NCBI RefSeq assembly: GCF_000527695.1
Contig: NZ_ATSX01000001.1
Span: forward strand, 868,001 to 932,000
Direction: 5' to 3'
Length of the DNA stretch: 64,000 nucleotides
DNA from: Commensalibacter papalotli (ex Servin-Garciduenas et al. 2014)
GTDB taxonomy: Bacteria > Pseudomonadota > Alphaproteobacteria > Acetobacterales > Acetobacteraceae
Both the position numbers and the translations under genes were made by a program. A model generated the notes under the pieces. It did no database searches, was not told where the DNA came from, and worked only from the letters and a program-made list of their open reading frames with translations. Shown piece by piece: positions 8,936 to 16,622 of this stretch; position 1 is the first letter of the stretch; every line of letters starts with the position of its first letter.

Positions 8936-10155
8936 AATGCAGTAACCCCTTCCCAAGGCTGAATTTTTGCGGCTCTGTTACCTGATAATAAACTGACAAT
9001 AATCCCGCCCACTAAGGTCAGCCCCAAGGATCCCAAAATAATCCAATTGTTTAATAAAAATAAAGAATGTCCTTGGGGTAAAACCGAACTAAATAAAACA
9101 TTAATTAACTGTCCCGCCCCATAAGCAGCCCCGAGTGCTATAATCGCACCCGCCAAAGCAAGAACAACGGCTTGCACCATTGGGAACAAAATTAAATCCA
9201 TCGCACTAAACCCATTAAAGCGGAGTAACGCCAATGATTTTCTTTTACGCTCGGTATTAGCCCATAACCCTGCTCCAAGGGAAATACATAATCCCACACC
9301 ACCCAAAGAAGCAACACAGATAAAAAGCAATGACAAACGATAATCAAGAGAGAGCAACCCCTCGACATCCCCTGCTTTAGAGACAACATCAATGCCAGAC
9401 TGGCGTAAATATGTGTCCAGAGCGGGCAATTGATTAATATTATGTGTGTATAAACGAAATCCAGAATACGCGCCTTGCGTTGGCATTGGTAAGTCTTTTA
9501 ATTGTGCTGGCCAGTTTTTGATGCCATCTTGATAATTTTCAATTCCTATTGCCAAAGGCAAAGTTAAAAAAGCAGTATCTTGATCCGTTACCCAAGATGG
9601 TGCAATTGCTACAATTTTTAATACAAATTGCACTTGCTGTTTCTCGCCGTTCAAAATACGATTTAAATAAGCAGTTACCTCATCCCCTTTTTTAAGATGC
9701 AAGTGATCCGCAGCTGAAGATGATAGAACAACCTCTTGATTATCACGAATAAAAGAAGAAATATTTTTTAACAAAGGGTCACCCTTTGCTGTAGGGGTCA
9801 ACATAATATGACGACCCGAACCTGGATCATTTTGCTTTTCCATAAAAAGACTGGCAGCCAAAGTTCTGGTTCTTGGAACTAAAAATTCTACATCTTTTCT
9901 GTTGGCCAATTCTTTTAATGTATGATCTGTAAAGCTGCGATTAGAAATATTGACAATCTCTCTAGCATGAGGGTCTTCTAATAATGTTTGGCGGATACTG
10001 GTTAAAACGCCACTTCGCAGCCCAGCGATTACAATTAAAGGAGCCAGAACAGCAACAATACCCAATATAAGACAAAGCGATAAAATCGGTTCACTTTTTA
10101 GATCTTGCCAAGCTAGTTTCGCTGAGAGTGATCCATGAAAAAATTTATACTTCAT
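8932..10155 (-). CDS. FtsX/LolCE-type ABC transporter permease
   Basis: A 407-residue inner-membrane protein with the FtsX/MacB/LolCE permease layout: one membrane helix near residues 22-48, a large extracytoplasmic domain of about 220 residues, then three helices near 275-300, 325-350 and 370-392. It overlaps the ATPase gene upstream by 11 bp and the SUMF1-like gene downstream by 4 bp, so translation is probably coupled. With the LolD-like ATPase it should form a type VII (mechanotransmission) ABC complex, which moves or pulls periplasmic or lipoprotein substrates rather than importing solutes. Only one permease is encoded here, so a homodimer is expected, unlike the LolC/LolE pair. Its substrate is unknown; the neighbouring VWA and SUMF1-like secreted proteins are candidates. 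Confidence 0.82.
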   Translation of the reverse strand: MKYKFFHGSLSAKLAWQDLKSEPILSLCLILGIVAVLAPLIVIAGLRSGVLTSIRQTLLEDPHAREIVNISNRSFTDHTLKELANRKDVEFLVPRTRTLAASLFMEKQNDPGSGRHIMLTPTAKGDPLLKNISSFIRDNQEVVLSSSAADHLHLKKGDEVTAYLNRILNGEKQQVQFVLKIVAIAPSWVTDQDTAFLTLPLAIGIENYQDGIKNWPAQLKDLPMPTQGAYSGFRLYTHNINQLPALDTYLRQSGIDVVSKAGDVEGLLSLDYRLSLLFICVASLGGVGLCISLGAGLWANTERKRKSLALLRFNGFSAMDLILFPMVQAVVLALAGAIIALGAAYGAGQLINVLFSSVLPQGHSLFLLNNWIILGSLGLTLVGGIIVSLLSGNRAAKIQPWEGVTAL

Positions 10156-10855
10156 AACTTAACCTGGTAATTTGATTTTCCTGATCCAGCTCGCACGGAA
10201 CTTCGGTTAACCCATATTGTAGGGTTCGCTTTGTATCGTGCGAAGTCATAATCAAAGCAGCTCCTGTTTTTTCAATTGTTTCCAACAACAACTCTAATAT
10301 TCCATCCGCAAGGGATGGGTGTACAGAGGCAGTGGGTTCATCTGCCAACACAATTAAAGGGTGATTAATTAAAGCTCTGGCAACTGCAACCCTTTGGCGT
10401 TGCCCAACTGAAACTTGATGCGGTTTATGAGATAGGATCTGATTAATTTCTAACCTATTCACTAAATAGAAAAACCAGTCCTGATCTTTTTTTCCAACCA
10501 AACGTTGAGGCATTGAAATATTTTCTTGGATATTTAAAAAAGGTATAAGCCCTGCTGTCTGAGGAATAAAGCCAAATAACGAAGCCCTCAGTATCGCCAG
10601 GTCATCACGTTTATTATTCTTCCATTTTTGAAGAATATCTATTTGATCACACAAGAATGTTTTCCCTCGGTCTGGCTTTAATGCCAAAGACAACATTCCC
10701 AGCATCGTGCTTTTTCCACAACCCGAGGGGCCTGAAATCAGAATTTTATCCCCTAGCATGATACGCGCTTTGGTAATCTCTATGGATATACCGCCTGTAA
10801 ATTGACGAGATATTTTTTCGAGATTAAAAATTTCTTTTTTCTGAACCCCTGACAT
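10145..10855 (-). CDS. LolD/MacB-like ABC transporter ATP-binding protein
   Basis: A 236-residue cytoplasmic ATPase that partners the FtsX-type permease encoded just downstream. The Walker A motif GPSGCGKST is at 42-50, the Q-loop at IPQTAG near 98, and Walker B LIVLADEP near 167-174. The signature motif reads VSVGQRQRV (from 148) in place of the usual LSGGQ, with the serine, glycine and glutamine kept in part. The LolD-like subgroup is suggested by its size and the linked permease. Its ATG lies 2 bp from the stop of the VWA gene, so the two are co-translated. Confidence 0.85.
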   Translation of the reverse strand: MSGVQKKEIFNLEKISRQFTGGISIEITKARIMLGDKILISGPSGCGKSTMLGMLSLALKPDRGKTFLCDQIDILQKWKNNKRDDLAILRASLFGFIPQTAGLIPFLNIQENISMPQRLVGKKDQDWFFYLVNRLEINQILSHKPHQVSVGQRQRVAVARALINHPLIVLADEPTASVHPSLADGILELLLETIEKTGAALIMTSHDTKRTLQYGLTEVPCELDQENQITRLSYEV

Positions 10856-10857
10856 AT

Positions 10858-12852
10858 TTATGGCAATGCTTCCAAAGGCACAGGATAGACAGCTTCACCA
10901 GGATCATTGCTTCCATTAAGATTTACCCATAAATCAGGATGTGCTTGATATTCTTGATAAAGACGCAAACGACTTTCAACATTATTTAATATGGTTCTTT
11001 GTGCAATGGCACCCATTGCCAACCAATCTTTTTCAGAAATATTCATAATATCAGATTTATAAGGCAATCCCTGTAAATACTCGCCTAACATCCCTCCAAT
11101 TTGCTGAGATTGCGCAATCTTAGATGGATCTCTGGCCGCGGCTGCAAAGGCGGAACGCAATTGAGTAAAGAAGGTTTGTGGTTCAGTACGACCAGCCAGC
11201 CCAGTTTTAAGAATAATTTGTAAAGCCTGTGCCAGATCAGATAATTGATTACGAGTTAACAACACTCTAACTTCGACAGACTTCTTAATTGGATTAGTCA
11301 AATCGCGATCTGTTGTGTAACTGGATACGACATCAGGAACAGATGTTTTTTCTTCTTTACCAACATAAGCTAACTTCATCGCTTGACTAACAACTTGTAA
11401 TTGCTTTTGTATTGCTTGTTGTTTGGCATTTTTAGTATCTGGATTTAATCCAGCAACAGGGCGACCCGTAGTATTAGAAACTTGTTGTAATAATGATGTG
11501 GACAATGTTTGAATGACTTCGGCAAAAGCTTCTGGGGTTCCCCCTTTGACTGGGAAATATAATGAACCTGCGGTGCCATATTTACTCAATGCACGATATT
11601 GTTTTTCCGCTTTTGAGTGGTTATTATTTTTCTGCCCAGACGGTGTTAATAAATGCACAACAAATACAGCAACACCTTTAGATTCAGCTAGTTGGTGAAT
11701 TTCTTCGATCCCAAGCTTGGTAATACTGTTTGGGTGATCTGCCCCCCTAGCCCCAGCATCAGTGACTAAAATGATATAGCGACCAGCTGCTTGATCCCAG
11801 TCAATTTCATCCAAAGCTGTTTTAATACCTGCAATTGGATCTTCATCATAAGATTTAGACGATACGCTGGCATCATGAACAATAGAAATAGAATCGTTAA
11901 TCACATCGATTGGCTTGGAAAAATCTGGTTTAGCAAATACTTTTGTTTCATACTCCAAATCTGGATTATCATTTAAGCTATCGCGATACGCAACCAAACC
12001 AAAACGAAAATTATCTTTTACAGCCGTGTTTTGAATGCGACTGACAATCGATTTAACCGCTTTTTGTGTTTCCTCAATATAAGGTTCCATACTGATGGTT
12101 GTATCCATCACAAAAACCAAATTGGCTTTGAAATTTCGCAAATTTGCAGGTGAAGCATTAACTTGACTACCTCCAGTTTGTGTAGGTGCAGAAATGACGT
12201 GCAATAAACGCAAAGGTGGGCCACTTGGGCGTTCTATTTGCTGTGCATCCAAGATCGGCAACAAATAGAAATTTTTGGTAATATCCACATAATTAGTGGG
12301 CTCCATCGCCACAACTTTATCCGAATTTCCAGACAAGGCTGCCTGAGTTAATTCTTTGGCTTTTTGTGCGGTATCAGGATCAGTGATCAGTTGTTTTTCA
12401 TCTTGCTCGGTCTTTAAAAATAAAGAACGTTCTCTGCCCGCAGGGTTGGTGAATGCTCCCACCAAAGTATGAGACCAATTAATCGATTTATCGACTGGAA
12501 TCCACCCTGCAATATGGCCTTGCAGATCCGTGCCAACTTGTATCCAGTCTTCTTTACCCTGATCATCTTTATGACGCTGATACACGTAAAAAACTTTAAA
12601 TCCTTCTAAAGGCTTAGAATTTTCTTGTGAAGGCTCAGGGGAAATAATCCCACCAGGACGGGTAATAATACGCTGATATAGACTATGTTTGCCTTCTATT
12701 AATAAAGGTGTTTTGGACGTTGTATTATTTTTAGCGGTTGGAGATAAAGGAGTAGGCTCAGAGCTTTGAGCATAAGCAACTATTCCCCCTGCAATTAAAC
12801 CAAAAACAGATACACTGACTTTTAATAATGACTTAAAATTATTGAAACTCAT
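10858..12852 (-). CDS. Secreted von Willebrand factor type A domain protein
   Basis: A 664-residue protein whose ATG (MSFNNFK) overlaps the preceding stop as ATGA; a TTG two codons earlier is less likely. A signal peptide covers about residues 1-29, ending in VAYAQ. Residues about 85-230 are an unassigned, SH3-like or beta-rich region. A VWA domain begins near 243, with the metal-ion-dependent adhesion site DTTIS starting at Asp250 and the later loop LVTDAGARG near 355. The remaining 250 residues are mostly helical. VWA domains bind protein ligands through a metal ion, so this is probably a periplasmic scaffold or adhesion component of the complex encoded by the operon. There is no obvious C-terminal anchor. 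Confidence 0.8.
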   Translation of the reverse strand: MSFNNFKSLLKVSVSVFGLIAGGIVAYAQSSEPTPLSPTAKNNTTSKTPLLIEGKHSLYQRIITRPGGIISPEPSQENSKPLEGFKVFYVYQRHKDDQGKEDWIQVGTDLQGHIAGWIPVDKSINWSHTLVGAFTNPAGRERSLFLKTEQDEKQLITDPDTAQKAKELTQAALSGNSDKVVAMEPTNYVDITKNFYLLPILDAQQIERPSGPPLRLLHVISAPTQTGGSQVNASPANLRNFKANLVFVMDTTISMEPYIEETQKAVKSIVSRIQNTAVKDNFRFGLVAYRDSLNDNPDLEYETKVFAKPDFSKPIDVINDSISIVHDASVSSKSYDEDPIAGIKTALDEIDWDQAAGRYIILVTDAGARGADHPNSITKLGIEEIHQLAESKGVAVFVVHLLTPSGQKNNNHSKAEKQYRALSKYGTAGSLYFPVKGGTPEAFAEVIQTLSTSLLQQVSNTTGRPVAGLNPDTKNAKQQAIQKQLQVVSQAMKLAYVGKEEKTSVPDVVSSYTTDRDLTNPIKKSVEVRVLLTRNQLSDLAQALQIILKTGLAGRTEPQTFFTQLRSAFAAAARDPSKIAQSQQIGGMLGEYLQGLPYKSDIMNISEKDWLAMGAIAQRTILNNVESRLRLYQEYQAHPDLWVNLNGSNDPGEAVYPVPLEALP

Positions 12853-13976
12853 TTCCAAAAATCCTTCAAAGTTAACCGTGCCATATCGTCACCTTCATCC
12901 GCTTTTTTTGTAAGCCAATCTTTTAAAGCTGCTCTTGGAGCTGTTGCATCCTTTAGGCCACCCTCTTCTGCTTTTTGCAAATAACGAGCGGCCTCTCTCA
13001 TATCAGGACTGGGAATAGCTCCCCCAGTTTTAAAATCAACAGGGCTATATAATAACCCCAATTTAAGCATCGCCAAAGTATCCCCTTTAGCGGCTGCATT
13101 TTCCAATAATAAAATCCCATCGTCAAATTGCTTGGCTTCTAAACGGCGCTTGCCTTCCTGAGTAATCATCACTGTATTAGGAGCTTTATCAATTACTTCA
13201 GGCACAGACATTTTCTGTAAATTTTCTGCAAAAGAAGGTTCTGCTTTAGGAGGCTGCACTGGCGCAGGCGGTTTTGTTTCAGCCGCCTTAGGTAATTCTT
13301 TCTTGGGTTCTTCTTTTTTAACTATTTGTTCTTTGGTGGGTTCAGAATGAGGCTTAGAAAATTTGATATACGCAATTGCTCCCCCCGCCAATAAAAGACA
13401 AACACCAAGAATACTTAATAAAATGACTGGAACAGAAGATTGATGTCTTTTAGATGGTTCAGAGACCAAAGGTGCATCTTCTTCTTTATCATCTTTATTT
13501 TGTATTTGAGTAAAATAATCGGTCTTTTGTTCCTCATGAGTATCCTCTATCAAAGATGAGGGTAAAGAGGATGTTTGTGGTTCTGTTTCAAAAGACAACG
13601 AAGCTGGCTGTTCTTCTTCTATTATAGGTGTTTTCACTTTGGAAGGAGACGAAGCTTTCGTCGTATTGATTACCCCTGTGCTTGCCCCTCTTTTTCCAAC
13701 GATTTCTGGCCAGATGACCGTACTCGTAATTTCAAGCTCTGGTACTTTTATTTGGTAAGGACTATCAGGTTCTAAAATATCACCCAAACTATCTGCATCA
13801 ATAATCAATAATAAATCATCACCAACAACGGATTGTTGAATAACTTTCTGTGAAGAAATAGATGAGAACTGAGGAAAAGAAATTGTTAAAACATCTCCAT
13901 AATGTAATGCCTTACCAACAAGAATGATTGTTGCTTCCCCTGGTGCTGAGGCCGAAACCTTTAACTGAGAACTCAT
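12849..13976 (-). CDS. Bitopic membrane protein with periplasmic Sel1/TPR-like region
   Basis: I do not recognise a named family over the full 375 residues. Residues 1-100 look like a compact beta-rich cytosolic domain, followed by an acidic, Ser/Thr-rich linker. A single membrane helix lies at about 182-205 (VPVILLSILGVCLLLAGG). After it come a Lys/Glu/Pro-rich spacer and a C-terminal helical region with Sel1/TPR-like spacing (AMLKLGLLY, AARYLQKAEEGG, ADEGDDMARL). By the positive-inside rule the C-terminal part is periplasmic. It lies 1 bp after the SrfC-like gene and overlaps the VWA gene by 4 bp. It could connect the cytosolic SrfB/SrfC-like proteins with the periplasmic VWA protein; that role is inferred from topology and context. 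Confidence 0.7.
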   Translation of the reverse strand: MSSQLKVSASAPGEATIILVGKALHYGDVLTISFPQFSSISSQKVIQQSVVGDDLLLIIDADSLGDILEPDSPYQIKVPELEITSTVIWPEIVGKRGASTGVINTTKASSPSKVKTPIIEEEQPASLSFETEPQTSSLPSSLIEDTHEEQKTDYFTQIQNKDDKEEDAPLVSEPSKRHQSSVPVILLSILGVCLLLAGGAIAYIKFSKPHSEPTKEQIVKKEEPKKELPKAAETKPPAPVQPPKAEPSFAENLQKMSVPEVIDKAPNTVMITQEGKRRLEAKQFDDGILLLENAAAKGDTLAMLKLGLLYSPVDFKTGGAIPSPDMREAARYLQKAEEGGLKDATAPRAALKDWLTKKADEGDDMARLTLKDFWK

Positions 13977-13977
13977 T

Positions 13978-16605
13978 TTATCTTTGCTCCAATACAGAAA
14001 TAATCTTACCTAATAACGCGTTTGCTGCTGGATCAATTCCATTTAAATCAGAAGCCCCAGCATTTTCCTCAAAACGACATACCAAAGCAGAAATCCAATC
14101 TCTAACAAAACGCTCATTATAAGGTGTCGGTTGCTCGGGTAATAATAATCCTTTTAAAGGTTCCTTAGGGGCAAAAATATGCTCACCTTTTAACCCTCTG
14201 GTCATGGGACGTTGTTCCAAAGCTATATTAAAATAGCCCAGCCAATTCACAAAATTACCAATCTCTATCTCAGCCAATAAAGCCTGCGTTTCACCTCTTA
14301 ACGACGAACTCCCTGTCAAAGAAGCATTTTTACGCAATTTATCTGCTAATTGATCTCTAAGGTCTAGCCTTCTGGATAATAAAGCAATTTCGGCAGTCAA
14401 TGCGGTTAGTTGCTCTGATGGCATTTGATAAGTATCAGCCACATACTCTTGGCTTGCAAATTGATCCATTACACTATTCCATTTAGCTAATGCCAAATCA
14501 GCATATTGTTCATGACGATCCTTAGCTGTTGCTGGTTCTTCAACCTCTGTGCTTTGTGGAATGTTTACGTCTTCTGCATCAGGAAACATATCTTGGAACA
14601 AACTATCAACATCACTGGCCCTGCCCATTAGAAACCTCTGATTAGCCGACTGCGTTTCCAAACTGCGCCAAGCTTCTATCATTTGATCTCTGGTAACTTG
14701 CAGGCTGGATATTAATGGCCCAAACATTTGCGCCGCAACACACCTCATCAAAGAACGAGCAATGGTTTGCGCTTCCAAAGAAGCTTTTTGAATAGCCTCT
14801 TCTTTATTACCACTATGATAAAATGGTGCAATAAATCTGGATAAATTAGCACTAAACTGGTTGGTCTGTGCTGCAATTTGTTCTAGTTTTAAATTCGCAT
14901 CACAAACTTTACTGAGCGCATTGGCAAGATAGGTAATACCTCCATCATTAGGCATTAATACTGCCTCCCAAGCTTGTTCGGGATCAGCCACATAACGTTG
15001 AATAGAGACATTAGCTAAATAAGCTTGTTTCATCGTATCAACCAGTGTTTGAGCTCTTGAGGCTATTCCTGCTTCTTTGGAGATATTATTAATATGCTGA
15101 TAATCCATGACAGCAGGAAAGCTTATCGCAGGGCTACGCAACCAATAAATATTATTAAAAGGTCGACTGTTTTTCCAATCTTCTACCCAGCTACTCGTTT
15201 TAAAAAAATCCAATAGGCTCGCATTAATTCTTGCTGTCCACCTTGAACCCGATGAAGGAGCATCTCCCTCTTTTTGTTCAAATTCACGATCGAACTTGGT
15301 TAAAACAATAAATAAATTATCTCTTTGCTTGGTCCTATCAGCCGAGGTTGCACCAATACTGGTTTTAATCCAACCATCAATCATTCCTGGTAATGTGGAT
15401 ACACTTTGAATTGAATCCCCAATACATAATAACATGGCGGAAATTTCACGTTCAGCTTCATAACGTTGAAATAAATAAGCAACCTTGCCACGTAAGAACA
15501 AACGTCCCAAAGCCTCAGGAGCCTCAAGAAACTCTTGAGCATCATAAATCATTTCCCGAGACCTTGCCCCTGGAAAGTCCAGCAAATCTGTCTCTTGTAA
15601 AAATGGCCAGGGCGCATCCCCAACAGGGACTGTAATTTCTGCTGTTAAAGCCGTGACAATAGAACGATTAATCGTTACTTTTTTCTGATTTGGAGTCAAT
15701 AAAGTAATCGCATCGCCAGGGTCAGCTTGACCAAGGGTAAAAAGCGTTTCTACATTTAAAATGCTTCTTTCTCTAGGGCGCAGCGCATCTGTCGAACAAT
15801 ATACAAAATCAGGTTGCCCCATTTGCTCTAAGACCATAAATAAAGAGCGTGCCAAATTGGTAAATTCAGGCAATCCATTCCACAAAGGCGAAAATAAAAC
15901 CGCACATTCACTTGCTGGTAAAGATGGCACCATCTCTTTTAATTTTTGCCAATATCCTTCACCAAGCTTTTCTAAACGCTGATAGTCAGGATATAAAGCC
16001 TGTAAATACTCAAATAACCCTTCTACATCATCCAAATCTAAAATCGTATTTTGGGCATTGGCAGAAGCTACTGCGGTATTAAACAAAGCATCAATTTTTG
16101 CTTCTTCCATAGATAACTCTTTGACTTTAAAGTCTTCGAGCGATGTATTAGTTAAAATCTTAATAATATCTGCTGCCGATAATAGGCGCAAAGGAACAGG
16201 CATATCCTCTTGAACAATGGTCGGCGTTTTCGTCGTAAACCGAGAAACCAATCCCGTTGATTCATTCCCCCCTTGGGGGTTCATATCTTGTAGAAAATTT
16301 AGTTTTTCACCCTTATAATGAGCCACCAAGGTTTCCCCTGGTTTCGTAGCAAGACTTGAGACCAAATACGATTTCCCTGACTGAGAAGCACCAAAGACAG
16401 CAATGGCGGGAGGTTGATGAGAGGCCCTGTTTAGTTGGCGCGCTTGCCTGCGAAACCGTCTTAAACTGGCATTTAGACGCTCCCCATCCCCTTTAATTGC
16501 TTTGGGATTTTCTGTAAACCAAGTTAAGGTTTGTTCAGATGCTTTTAATACATCACCATTACGGGCTTGTTGTGTTTTTATTATTGTTTGATTATCTTCA
16601 ACCAT
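13978..16605 (-). CDS. SrfC-like virulence-factor family protein, P-loop GTPase-like
   Basis: An 875-residue cytosolic protein of the family named after Salmonella SrfC (putative bacterial virulence factor). After an N-terminal helical segment it has a Walker A/G1 motif GASQSGKS at 72-79. DFPGAR at 343 fits the G3 DxxG motif and TKFD at 436-439 fits the G4 position, so a dynamin-like or septin-like GTPase fold is plausible. The C-terminal half (about 540-875) is largely helical, as in dynamin-type stalks. It sits between the SrfB-like gene (17 bp upstream, AAGGAAAG ribosome-binding site) and the bitopic gene. In Salmonella srfA, srfB and srfC form one operon regulated by SsrB; the molecular function is poorly defined. 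The family assignment is from recall of domain layout and linkage. Confidence 0.75.
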   Translation of the reverse strand: MVEDNQTIIKTQQARNGDVLKASEQTLTWFTENPKAIKGDGERLNASLRRFRRQARQLNRASHQPPAIAVFGASQSGKSYLVSSLATKPGETLVAHYKGEKLNFLQDMNPQGGNESTGLVSRFTTKTPTIVQEDMPVPLRLLSAADIIKILTNTSLEDFKVKELSMEEAKIDALFNTAVASANAQNTILDLDDVEGLFEYLQALYPDYQRLEKLGEGYWQKLKEMVPSLPASECAVLFSPLWNGLPEFTNLARSLFMVLEQMGQPDFVYCSTDALRPRERSILNVETLFTLGQADPGDAITLLTPNQKKVTINRSIVTALTAEITVPVGDAPWPFLQETDLLDFPGARSREMIYDAQEFLEAPEALGRLFLRGKVAYLFQRYEAEREISAMLLCIGDSIQSVSTLPGMIDGWIKTSIGATSADRTKQRDNLFIVLTKFDREFEQKEGDAPSSGSRWTARINASLLDFFKTSSWVEDWKNSRPFNNIYWLRSPAISFPAVMDYQHINNISKEAGIASRAQTLVDTMKQAYLANVSIQRYVADPEQAWEAVLMPNDGGITYLANALSKVCDANLKLEQIAAQTNQFSANLSRFIAPFYHSGNKEEAIQKASLEAQTIARSLMRCVAAQMFGPLISSLQVTRDQMIEAWRSLETQSANQRFLMGRASDVDSLFQDMFPDAEDVNIPQSTEVEEPATAKDRHEQYADLALAKWNSVMDQFASQEYVADTYQMPSEQLTALTAEIALLSRRLDLRDQLADKLRKNASLTGSSSLRGETQALLAEIEIGNFVNWLGYFNIALEQRPMTRGLKGEHIFAPKEPLKGLLLPEQPTPYNERFVRDWISALVCRFEENAGASDLNGIDPAANALLGKIISVLEQR

Positions 16606-16622
16606 CTTGATTATTTCTTTCC

